This document shows positions 1 through 7,397 of a stretch of 64,000 bases of DNA, piece by piece. The translations under genes and the position numbers were made by a program. The DNA comes from Roseburia sp. AM59-24XD (GTDB lineage: Bacteria > Bacillota > Clostridia > Lachnospirales > Lachnospiraceae). Positions within the stretch are counted from its first letter, which is position 1; each line of letters starts with the position of its first letter. The notes under the pieces were generated by a model. That model was given only the letters and a program-made list of their open reading frames with translations. It made no database searches and was not told where the DNA came from. The stretch covers positions 1-64,000 of the forward strand of contig NZ_QUET01000011.1 in NCBI RefSeq assembly GCF_003478445.1, written 5' to 3'.

Positions 1-120
1 AATAAGTCTTTAAAGGGAAATGTGCTTAATGAAGAGGAAAAAAGACTGTTGCATATAATGAATAAGTCTTTAAAGGGAAATGTGCTTAATGAAGAGGAAA
101 AAAGACTGTTGCATATAATG
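1..120. repeat. Perfect 60-bp tandem duplication at window start
   Basis: Bases 1-60 and 61-120 are identical. The unit length is a multiple of three, so the overlapping reading frame stays open and simply encodes the same 20 residues twice. The unit begins exactly at base 1 and equals a common 60-base file line width. A formatting or contig-end artifact is therefore as likely as a real tandem repeat. Confidence 0.95.
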
Positions 121-147
121 TATTCGAAGGAAAGAAAATTGCATTGA
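1..147 (+). CDS. C-terminal fragment of unknown protein, with 20-residue duplication
   Basis: Frame 1 is open from the window edge to a TGA at 145-147. It encodes the last 48 residues of a protein whose start lies outside. The 20-residue unit (NKSLKGNVLNEEEKRLLHIM) occurs twice, followed by a short basic tail. The stop overlaps the ATG of the next small gene (TGATG), the tight spacing expected in an operon with the small gene and toxin downstream. I do not recognise the family. If the 60-bp duplication is an artifact, the real tail carries only one copy. Confidence 0.45.
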   Translation, partial: NKSLKGNVLNEEEKRLLHIMNKSLKGNVLNEEEKRLLHIMYSKERKLH

Positions 148-344
148 TGATTAAAGGAGAAACAAAAGATAACATTAATAAAAAAGTTGATTTAAAAATA
201 GGAACATATATTGATGGTATGGATAGTGTTCTGATTGAACGAATTCGAAACTCTATTTTTGAAGTTATTAATCGTTTTAATTGTGAGCGACGTTCTACTG
301 AAATGGAATTACGAGCAGAAGATATAAGGAGGATGAGAATTTGA
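147..344 (+). CDS. Small hypothetical protein upstream of toxin gene
   Basis: This encodes 65 residues, charged and helical in look, with no signal peptide or membrane segment. The ATG at 147 overlaps the previous stop. A TTG one codon earlier (144) lies at a better distance from the AAGGAAAG at 127-134, so either start is possible. Its end overlaps the TTG start of the next gene by 4 nt, so it is translationally coupled to the putative toxin. Small helical proteins just upstream of Firmicutes toxins can act as secretion partners or chaperones. That role is only an inference from position; no WXG motif is seen. Confidence 0.5.
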   Translation: MIKGETKDNINKKVDLKIGTYIDGMDSVLIERIRNSIFEVINRFNCERRSTEMELRAEDIRRMRI

Positions 345-1132
345 TTGAAAGTGCAAAAGCCGCTATGATTGTTGCTCAAAAATTGGTTAAAGCCGCAAAT
401 GATATAAAAAGGCAGGAAATGGATAAATTACCAGATGAAATAGATGGTTTAGATGTCCTTGAGGGAGCGCTTAGTGTTGCAAATTTAGCAACACTAGGTG
501 ATAATGGGGAGGTGACATCAGGAAGAATGGATTTTACTGGCATAGAAAATTTGCCAGAAGAAATAGGAGAAAATAAAGAAATATTTTCTGTTGCAGATAT
601 AGAAGAACTTCCAGATGAAATAAGTACAGATATATTAGATAGTCTTGAGACAGTAAAAGATGAAGAAGTGTCTGAAAAATTATATCTGGGAAACTCTAGG
701 ATATTAACAGAAAATACTATAGGCATTAAAGAGAATAAGGGAGATGTAGATCAAAAAAATACCGATGTAGAAAATGATGAATTAAAAGAAAAAAAAGGAG
801 GAAGGTACAAAGATGTGAAAAAAACTAGTGATGGAGAAACTAGTGAAGTGCATCACATGCCGGCAGACAGCGCATCAAAACTCGAAAGAGATGATGGACC
901 TGCTATTAAGATGGAAAAAGAGGATCATCGTCAGACGGCAAGTTGTGGTAATTCTAAGGAAGCACGAGAATATCGAGATAGACAGAGAGAATTGATTGAA
1001 CAGGGAAAGTTTCGCGAAGCATTGCAAATGGATATTGATGATATACATGATAAATTCGGAGATAAATATGACGATGCAATTAATGAAATGCTGGAATATG
1101 TGGATCAGCTAGAACAGGAGGAAAAAATATAA
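341..1132 (+). CDS. Putative polymorphic toxin with His-His nuclease-type C-terminal domain
   Basis: This encodes 263 residues. The TTG start is chosen because a full AAGGAGG Shine-Dalgarno sits 8 nt upstream (326-332). Residues 1-160 are acidic, low in complexity and repeat the phrase LPDEI/LPEEI. Residues ~165-263 look like a toxin tip: an EVHHMPAD motif, a following DDGPAI and EDHRQT segment, and a helical tail. Conserved paired His plus a downstream His are typical of HNH/EndoVII-fold (Tox-xHH) nucleases of polymorphic toxins. That assignment is from memory of family motifs, not a search. The gene overlaps the next ORF by one base, the usual toxin-immunity layout. It is odd in being short: there is no long delivery domain and no signal peptide. 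Confidence 0.6.
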   Translation: MIESAKAAMIVAQKLVKAANDIKRQEMDKLPDEIDGLDVLEGALSVANLATLGDNGEVTSGRMDFTGIENLPEEIGENKEIFSVADIEELPDEISTDILDSLETVKDEEVSEKLYLGNSRILTENTIGIKENKGDVDQKNTDVENDELKEKKGGRYKDVKKTSDGETSEVHHMPADSASKLERDDGPAIKMEKEDHRQTASCGNSKEAREYRDRQRELIEQGKFREALQMDIDDIHDKFGDKYDDAINEMLEYVDQLEQEEKI

Positions 1133-1518
1133 TGGATAAATGGGAATTCAAACCATTGGAATCAATTGGGTGTATTAAGTTTGGAATGGATCGAGATGAA
1201 GTTCATCGATTGCTAGGAGCAGAGTGCGTTGAGTTTAAAAAGAATAAATTCAGTAAAAATACGTCAGATGATTATAAAAAATTTCATATATTTTATACAC
1301 CAGACAATAAAGTAGATGCGTTAGAATTTTTTGATGATGTAGAAATTATAATGGAGGGAAAAGTAATATTTCCTATACATTCAGCTGAAATAGAGAAACT
1401 TATCCCTCATATAGAAAAAGAAGGGAACTATTATACTCAGGCTGGAAAATCCATTGGAATAGAAGTAAATTCTGGAAAAGCAGAGAGTATATTAGTTGGT
1501 GCTAAGGGATATTTTTGA
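1132..1518 (+). CDS. Putative immunity protein for the upstream toxin
   Basis: This encodes 128 residues and is cytosolic, with no signal or membrane segment. The ATG shares its A with the toxin stop TAA. The N-terminal half carries a GCIKFGMDRDEVHRLLG segment followed by an FHIFYTPDNKVDALEFF strand-rich part. That pattern (KFGM..DEV..LLG, then FHVFYD.N.KCEAIE) is seen in small immunity proteins next to Firmicutes polymorphic toxins. Direct coupling to the nuclease-like gene supports a role in self-protection. The precise Imm family is not assigned. Confidence 0.55.
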   Translation: MDKWEFKPLESIGCIKFGMDRDEVHRLLGAECVEFKKNKFSKNTSDDYKKFHIFYTPDNKVDALEFFDDVEIIMEGKVIFPIHSAEIEKLIPHIEKEGNYYTQAGKSIGIEVNSGKAESILVGAKGYF

Positions 1519-1597
1519 TTAATTTTCAGTAATGCAATCAATATAATATCAATGAGTACCATGAAAATATGGCTACATTTGTTTATTCAATTTTATG

Positions 1598-1636
1598 AGG
1601 ACGGCTTAAATAGTTGTCCTCGTTTGTTTTGTTTCT
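1598..1636 (+). terminator. Probable rho-independent terminator after immunity gene
   Basis: A GAGGAC...GTCCTC stem with a 13-nt loop is followed by a T-rich tract (GTTTGTTTTGTTT). It lies about 80 nt after the immunity gene stop. The rest of 1519-1965 holds no convincing gene. It is very AT-rich and has a second weak AGACA/TGTCT hairpin with a T7 tract at 1876-1902. Confidence 0.55.
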
Positions 1637-1965
1637 TGTAAGCAATATGCCTAATCTTGTTTTTGGACAGATGATCTTATGATTGTAAAAAGATATTGGG
1701 ATTACATGCGAAAAGTTTGTATAAGTTGAAGTAATAAATAAAAGGGCATTTAGTTAAATATTAGAGAGTAGTTGAAGATATGTTTAGATTAATAAAAGAA
1801 TTAAAGAAAGGTTTGATGATGCGAATCAATTCGTTGCAGTAGAACTATGACCAAAAGATTATTTAAGGATCTTCTGTAGACAAGTTTCACTGTCTTTTTT
1901 TCTATAATCTGTTACAATATACATAATTTATATCGTTTATGACCTGATCTTGTTTTGCAAACAGA

Positions 1966-2443
1966 CTCTCTGTAAGGGGAACGTAGATGTGGATATTATA
2001 TACGCTCGAAAAGAATATTCCAATTGGTGGATATTCTTGCTTCAGGAAAACTTAATTCCGGAAATGTGGAAACCGGTGTTCCGGAACACGGAAACCGTCT
2101 TGATTGGCTTAGTGGATATTTATCGGGTACAACTCATTTGTCAAGCCCAGAGCCGCTTTGCGGTGCGAAGCAGGCTTTACGATTGAGTTGAAACTGATAA
2201 ACTAGTATTGCTCCAATCACACACTTTTCTTGGTTTCCTTACGCCGGACAGCAGGGACATGGTAGCCGGAATATTCAAATTGGAATCTCGGATTATGAAG
2301 AAATGTATGGAAAACACTTTTAATGTGTGAATAAAAGTGGAGTGATTGCGGAGATTTTGAGAAGTAAGTAAGTGAAGAGGACTTTGGTAAGACGCTTAGA
2401 ATGAATATATTGGAAAGTTTTTATATTTGCAGGAAGAGTAGCA
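1966..2443 (+). pseudogene. Decayed 5' copy of the AAA-ATPase/PD-(D/E)XK gene
   Basis: This stretch is a diverged copy of 5045-5287, including the leader (TGTAAGGGGAACGTAGA) and the start of the AAA-ATPase gene at 5076. The reading frame is destroyed: about 245 bp are inserted after AATATTCCAATTGG (2014-2027) and before a near-copy of the same 14-mer (~2261), there are in-frame stops, and about 25 bp are missing where the intact gene encodes the Arg-rich Walker A lead-in. The similarity stops at ~2443, just before the next gene. The 3' three quarters are absent. Confidence 0.8.
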
Positions 2444-2479
2444 ACATTAGTGTCCATTGAGGAAAGGGGGATGATAAGT

Positions 2480-3514
2480 ATGAAACAGAGATATCAAACA
2501 GTAAAAGAATATGATGAAAAAATGAAATCGATGTCAAACCAAGTTGTGTCAATATATTTGAATATATGTCATGATCCTAGCATAAAAAAGGAAAAAGCAA
2601 TTCTAAGTTTAAATGCTAAAGTAGGAAGTAAAGCGACACGATATGCGAACATCGAAACAAAAAAATTCCTTTCTGCAGAAGCATATAGGGATGAATGGTT
2701 GCATGGAGCGTTAGAATCAAATGATCATCACATGATTGAATTGTTAAAGAATAATATTTTACGTGAATATATTATTTTGTTTCTTGAAAGAAGTTTTTTG
2801 AAAAATGAAAAGAAATATCGTAAAATTAAACTTGAAAGTACAGATAGAGAATTGTATTTAGGAAAAAATGATTGTGTTATAGGCGTTTTTATTGCTCCGC
2901 GTAAAAGCAATGAAATTTGGCATAGTTATAAATTGAAAGGATTAAGTGTAAGATATAAATATTTGTCATTGGGACAACTGGTATATGAAGGATACTTAAA
3001 GGGGAAAATACAGGATGACAAATACGAAGCTGAATTAATTAAAGTAAACGATTTTGAGGATATTATCAGATTTTATGAGATATTCATAAGGAATAGTTCC
3101 AAAAATGAGAAGAAATTTATTGAAAATTATTTGACATATGTGAAAACAAAGGACGAATGGATGGACATTCCTATGTTGCTTCCGGAACTTAGGTGGGGAG
3201 GAAAAGACGCATTTCATAAATATAGGGTGGATTATTTTATCGCTAATTATTTTACCGGAAAGCGCCTTGCTATAGAACTTAGTCCTGATTCAACACATTT
3301 AATTGGGAAAAACATTAAAAATGAATGGAAAAAAGAAAATGATAAGCGAAATAGTTATCAGTTTGATTATAAGGCTGATACAATAATATATACAAGTGAA
3401 GATTTAAAAGATATAGAAAATTGTTTTAGCAGGATATTATATATTTTTGAAACAAGTGAAAGAAAATTAAAATACGAAGAAATTATAAAAACAATAAAAA
3501 TGAGTACTTTATAA
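2480..3514 (+). CDS. Hypothetical protein with probable PD-(D/E)XK endonuclease-like C-terminus
   Basis: This encodes 344 residues and is AT-rich like the whole left island. ATG 2480 is preferred over GTG 2450 because AGGAAAGGGGG lies about 10 nt upstream. The N-terminal ~250 residues are unrecognised. Near residues 255-310 there is an RVDYFIANYFTGKRLAIELS stretch followed by H and a K/R-rich DKRNSYQF helix. This resembles the D...(E)xK core plus R-containing helix of Vsr/DUF559-type nucleases, although the Lys of ExK is replaced (ELS). It has no methyltransferase neighbour, so it is not an obvious restriction pair. Solitary defence or DNA-processing nuclease is a guess. Confidence 0.5.
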   Translation: MKQRYQTVKEYDEKMKSMSNQVVSIYLNICHDPSIKKEKAILSLNAKVGSKATRYANIETKKFLSAEAYRDEWLHGALESNDHHMIELLKNNILREYIILFLERSFLKNEKKYRKIKLESTDRELYLGKNDCVIGVFIAPRKSNEIWHSYKLKGLSVRYKYLSLGQLVYEGYLKGKIQDDKYEAELIKVNDFEDIIRFYEIFIRNSSKNEKKFIENYLTYVKTKDEWMDIPMLLPELRWGGKDAFHKYRVDYFIANYFTGKRLAIELSPDSTHLIGKNIKNEWKKENDKRNSYQFDYKADTIIYTSEDLKDIENCFSRILYIFETSERKLKYEEIIKTIKMSTL

Positions 3515-3686
3515 GGCTATCGATTATACGCAAAACATGTCCAATGGTGTCAAGCGGAAATTATCAGTTCATAATGAGTCAAAGTCTTTTCTGTTAAAAT
3601 GTATTTCGAAGGTATACTTTCGTACAGAAACCTATCAATGAAAAAAGTAGAATGTCATAATATATTAAATTAAGTCAAATAACGAA

Positions 3687-3727
3687 GACGGTCAATACAC
3701 TAAAATTAGTGTGTTGGCGGTCTTTTT
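3687..3727 (+). terminator. Rho-independent terminator
   Basis: A 17-bp stem with a few G:U pairs (GACGGTCAATACACTAA against TTAGTGTGTTGGCGGTC) and a 2-nt loop is followed by TCTTTTT. It closes the transcript of the gene ending at 3514. Confidence 0.8.
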
Positions 3728-4132
3728 ATGCGTGCTCACTATGAAATGCTCTGACAGGGAAAGTTCCGAAACCATCCAGAATGATTGAGTGGATAATATA
3801 TTGTTGCTGTAATCCTGTCGTTATACACATGGCAATTTCGCAATAATGCATGCTGTGACACGGCAATTGTCTGGATCGCATTGAAGTTCTCAAGGAAGCA
3901 TGATAATCTTTGCTTAAAGTAAAACAAGAAAGCGCCGGCGTTGATTTGCAGGACAGATGATGGTATGATATAAAATAACAATACTAGATTTTAAGTGGTC
4001 TTTCGGACAGAGGACAGATGAGACGATTGCTGAGTTATCCTGTGTGTAATAAGTCAGGATACGAGATCAGGGAAGCCGCACTTTACTTGTTTTATGACAG
4101 TTTTATATAAGCAGGGAAAGGGAGGCGTGATA
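3728..4132. other. Gene-free stretch before the Rpn-family gene
   Basis: There is no credible coding sequence on either strand; the open frames lack starts with ribosome binding sites and show no recognisable protein. A TTCGGACAGAGGACAGATG phrase at ~4004-4024 resembles TTCGGATAGAGGACAGACG after the SRP RNA (~26690), a hint of a shared short repeat or remnant. A promoter for the next gene is presumably here but I could not pick clear -35/-10 boxes. Confidence 0.4.
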
Positions 4133-4999
4133 ATGAGTTATGATAAATACTCAAAAGCCACAAAAGAAACGGCAGAGAATCTAAGAATTATAGATGATGC
4201 TATGTTCCGGCTGGTGGCAGGAAGAAAGGGAGTTTGTCAGGAGATACTTCGTACATTATTGGATAAACCGGAATTAAAGGTAATTAGGGTGACGCCGCAG
4301 AGCGTTATTACGAGCCTGCACAGGGAGATTATTCTGGATGTGCTGTGTGTTATGGAAAATGGTGCGTATATGAATATTGAGATGCAGAAGGGCTCCGGAA
4401 ATGATGATATCAAGAGAAACAGGTTTTATGCTTCATCCACTACGGCAGCATATACACCTAAAGGAACTGATTTTACAGATATTCCGCAGGTAACTATTTT
4501 GTATATCACAGAATATGATGCGCTGCATAACGGACAGATGATCACGCATGTGAAGCGTTGCATGGAAACAAGAGAAGGATTTGTTCCTGTAGATGACGGG
4601 GAGGATATCTATTTTGTCAATACAGTGGTCAGGGATGGCTCGGATAAATCTGAGCTGCTACAACTGTTTTTGCGAAAAGATGTGTTTGAAGAGACAAAAT
4701 TCCCGGAATTAAGCAAAGCAGTAAAGTATTTCAAAGAGACAGAAGGAGGTTTTGGAGAAATGTGCAAAACGGTAGAGGATTATGCGAAAAACTATGCGAA
4801 AGATTATGCTGAAGAACGTGAAGAAATAGTACGTGAAGAGGAAAGGAAGAATGCTGAGAAACGTGAAAAAACAGCACGCGAAGAGGAAAGGAAGAATGCA
4901 ATTCGCAAAATGCTGGGAAGTGGATTATCCAGAGAAATGATTCTTTCTATGAATTATTCCGAGAAAGAATTGAAAGCGGTTGAGAAGGAACTGTCATAA
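4133..4999 (+). CDS. Rpn family recombination-promoting nuclease / PD-(D/E)XK transposase-like
   Basis: This encodes 288 residues. ATG 4133 follows GGGAGG at good spacing; an ATG 13 codons earlier (4094) lacks one. The protein belongs to the PD-(D/E)XK 'putative transposase' (Rpn) group. The opening IDDAMFRLVAG segment is followed by the REIILDVLCVMENGAYMNIE catalytic region (Asp then Glu-x-Gln), typical of this family. The C-terminus is a charged helix with two imperfect copies of an EEERKNAxKREKxxREEERKNA-type unit, ending in a short LSREMILSMNYSEKEL helix pair. Family members help RecA-independent DNA transfer in E. coli and are often scattered in many copies in clostridia. It sits 76 nt before the AAA-ATPase gene, itself an accessory nuclease family. 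Confidence 0.82.
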   Translation: MSYDKYSKATKETAENLRIIDDAMFRLVAGRKGVCQEILRTLLDKPELKVIRVTPQSVITSLHREIILDVLCVMENGAYMNIEMQKGSGNDDIKRNRFYASSTTAAYTPKGTDFTDIPQVTILYITEYDALHNGQMITHVKRCMETREGFVPVDDGEDIYFVNTVVRDGSDKSELLQLFLRKDVFEETKFPELSKAVKYFKETEGGFGEMCKTVEDYAKNYAKDYAEEREEIVREEERKNAEKREKTAREEERKNAIRKMLGSGLSREMILSMNYSEKELKAVEKELS

Positions 5000-5075
5000 T
5001 GGGCGTAAGGCTGATTATTTATTATGATCTCATGGCAACAGGTTCTATGTAAGGGGAACGTAGAGGTGGATATAT

Positions 5076-6746
5076 ATGCTCGAAAAGAATATTCCAATTG
5101 GAATCTCAGATTTTGAAGAAATACGTGGGAATCATTTTTATTATGTGGATAAAAGTGGATTGATTGCGGAGATTTTGAGAAGCGAGTCGGTGAAAGTATC
5201 TTTGATCACACGCCCGAGGCGCTTTGGTAAGACGCTGGGCATGAGTATGTTGGAAAGCTTTTTTGATATTCGCAGGCAGAGTAGGAATTTATTTGAGGGA
5301 TTGGAAATTACTAGGTATACGGAACTCTGTGATCGGTGGATGAATCATTGGCCGACCATTTTTGTGTCGTTTCGCCGGGTAGATGGTCTGGATTTCCAGG
5401 GGGCTTATGATATGCTTTCTCTGGTGATCTCCGAGTTGTTCAGGAATCATTTATATTTGCTTGACAGTGATCGCGTGAATGATTATGATAAACGGACGAT
5501 CAAACGGATTGCGGAGGGTGAAGCAACCGTTAAAGATATGAAGGACAGTCTGGTACTGCTGATCGGTGCGATGAGGCAGCACTACAACAAAAAGGTCATT
5601 CTGTTGATGGATGAATATGATGTGCCGATTGCCAAAGCAAACAGTCACGGATATTATCAGGAAATGCTGGATGTGATCAAGGGTATCATGCAGGCATTAA
5701 AGGATAATTCGGCACTGCAGTTTGCTGTGATTACAGGATGTCTGAAGATAGCGAAGGAAAGTATATTTAGCGGAACGAATAATTTTGTGTCGGATACGAT
5801 TACAGATTCCAGATTAAATGAATATTTTGGATTTACGCAGGAGGATATGGCATATATTCTGAGAGATCTGGACGCGCAGGAGTATGCGGATAAGATAAAG
5901 AACTGGTATGATGGATATCATTTTGGAGATTTTGATGTATATTGCCCGTGGGATGTAATGAATTATTTGCATGATCTGCAAAGAAACCCGCAGGCGGAGC
6001 CATGTGGTTATTGGAAGAATACAAGTGATAATGCCATAATTCGTTCCTTTATTGATCATGCGGGAAGCACGATTACGAAAAAGCTTGAGACATTGCTGGC
6101 AGGTGGTTATATTGTGCAGCGTATTGATGAGGATCTTACTTATGATTATCTGCATTCATCCGAAGATAATCTTTGGAGTGTTTTGTATCTGACGGGGTAT
6201 TTGACCAGAGTAAGGGAGGAAGAGCTGACGGATGCAGTGCCGGAAGGAATGACGGTGCTTGTCATTCCGAATGCGGAGATTAAGGAAATATTTGAAACAA
6301 CAGTGATACAGTGGTTTGATGACAGCACGAAGCAGTGGAGCCGCAGAGAGCTCTTTGACGCGGTATGGAATGAGGATAGTGAAAAGGTTGCGGAGGAGAT
6401 GAGTAAACTTTTGCGCAAAACGATCAGTTATCACGATTACAGGGAGGACTTTTATCATGCTTTTCTGGCGGGAATCTTTGCGGGGGCTGGATATGCTGTG
6501 GAGTCAAACAGGGAACATGGCGAGGGAAGAAGTGATGTTGTGGTTAGCGATCCGATGAACGGCAGAGTGGCTGTGTTTGAAGCGAAATATGCGGATTCGC
6601 TGCAGTCCATGGAGCGCAAATGTGATGAGGCACTTTGTCAGATGGATGAGAAAATGTATGCCAGAGAGTATGAAGATGATTATGATCAGATTGTGTGCTA
6701 TGGCATCGCATTTTTTAAGAAGAGATGTCTTGTGCGTAGCAAATAA
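5076..6746 (+). CDS. AAA-ATPase-like protein with C-terminal PD-(D/E)XK nuclease domain
   Basis: This encodes 556 residues, full length for the family. The order is an N-terminal IPIGISDFEEIR...YYVDKS signature, Walker A RPRRFGKT (~residues 46-53), Walker B VILLMDEYDVP (~175), then the AAA-ATPase-like domain. It ends with a PDDEXK_9-type nuclease domain in which GRSDVVV and VAVFEAKYA give the D...ExK residues (~490-515). These proteins are abundant, variable and often multicopy in Bacteroidetes and Clostridia; their job is not established. A broken copy of its 5' end lies at 1966-2443, so the locus has seen local duplication. It ends before the bidirectional terminator at 6765. Confidence 0.88.
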   Translation: MLEKNIPIGISDFEEIRGNHFYYVDKSGLIAEILRSESVKVSLITRPRRFGKTLGMSMLESFFDIRRQSRNLFEGLEITRYTELCDRWMNHWPTIFVSFRRVDGLDFQGAYDMLSLVISELFRNHLYLLDSDRVNDYDKRTIKRIAEGEATVKDMKDSLVLLIGAMRQHYNKKVILLMDEYDVPIAKANSHGYYQEMLDVIKGIMQALKDNSALQFAVITGCLKIAKESIFSGTNNFVSDTITDSRLNEYFGFTQEDMAYILRDLDAQEYADKIKNWYDGYHFGDFDVYCPWDVMNYLHDLQRNPQAEPCGYWKNTSDNAIIRSFIDHAGSTITKKLETLLAGGYIVQRIDEDLTYDYLHSSEDNLWSVLYLTGYLTRVREEELTDAVPEGMTVLVIPNAEIKEIFETTVIQWFDDSTKQWSRRELFDAVWNEDSEKVAEEMSKLLRKTISYHDYREDFYHAFLAGIFAGAGYAVESNREHGEGRSDVVVSDPMNGRVAVFEAKYADSLQSMERKCDEALCQMDEKMYAREYEDDYDQIVCYGIAFFKKRCLVRSK

Positions 6747-6764
6747 TACGTCCACAATTTACCA

Positions 6765-6796
6765 AAAGGTACGGATCATGGATCCGTACCTTTTTC
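6765..6796. terminator. Bidirectional terminator
   Basis: A perfect 10-bp stem GGTACGGATC/GATCCGTACC with a 3-nt loop is followed on the + strand by TTTTT and preceded by AAAA, so it works on paper for either strand. It ends the AAA-ATPase gene. Confidence 0.85.
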
Positions 6797-7212
6797 ACTT
6801 TGGAATAAAAGCTTCCCTTTTTGCGTTTCTTTGTCTGGTAGGTTCTCACGCGCACCGAGAGTGTGACATTTCGCATGGAATGGCGGAAGTTGAAGGTTTT
6901 CCGGCGTGGTGAGATTTTATTGTTTTTCATGCGGATGTAGACATATTTTCCGTTGTTTTTGCGGATATAAATACCGGCGTAGCGTCCCTGATATTTGCTC
7001 AGCCTGATCTGCAAAAACTGTACACCCGGGGTGGTCTTTTTCTGACGTACGGTGATGGTTGGCGCACGCAGACGGGAGACGGCTTTGACGGAGGTGGAAG
7101 ATGTGACTGTCCCATTTTTGGTATAGGAAAGTATTTTGTAATAATAAGTTTTGTTTGGTTTTGCTTTCTCGTCCGAAGTGGGCGACAGATTTAGTATTTC
7201 AATTTTGTACAG
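6797..7212 (-). pseudogene. Remnant of an Fn3-type surface protein C-terminus
   Basis: On the minus strand an open frame runs from just inside a TAG (7213-7215) with no start codon. It encodes KTYYYKILSYTKNGTVTSS, the last strands of a fibronectin type III domain, then a basic region rich in Tyr/Arg/Lys (RLSKYQGRYAGIYIRK). The same style ends other secreted proteins in these bacteria. There is no ribosome site or signal peptide, and the frame runs into the terminator hairpin without a proper stop, so both ends look lost. Confidence 0.55.
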
Positions 7213-7273
7213 CTATTATTATGAACCATTTTTTGTGAAATTTCTATACGATATTTCCAAATTATGTTAATAT

Positions 7274-7370
7274 GTTATGATGCAGGGGGTAAAAGCAGAT
7301 AGCATGAGGCAATTCGTGTTATCCGTTGAGCGCAAAATATTTTTTACCCCGATATCTGTTACATTATGAC
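7274..7370. repeat. Intergenic inverted repeat (GATGCARGGG family)
   Basis: The left arm begins GTTATGATGCAGGGGGTAAAA and the right arm (7341-7370) carries TTTTTACCCC...ACATTATGAC, its imperfect reverse complement. The left 30 nt recur with about five mismatches at 53884-53914 after cysN. It lies directly upstream of the kinase gene and may form part of its leader. Confidence 0.6.
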
Positions 7371-7397
7371 AATGACTTTTAAGGAAGAGTGACGATT

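Noticed and set aside
1950..2186. 78-residue ORF in the left island
   Set aside because: It is an accidental frame through the decayed AAA-ATPase copy and its insertion; no ribosome site.
3739..3981. 80-residue minus-strand ORF in the gap before the Rpn gene
   Set aside because: No ribosome binding site, no family resemblance, and low-quality composition; treated as non-coding.
5814..6458. Several antisense ORFs under the AAA-ATPase gene
   Set aside because: All lie opposite a well-supported gene with clear motifs and show no signal of their own.
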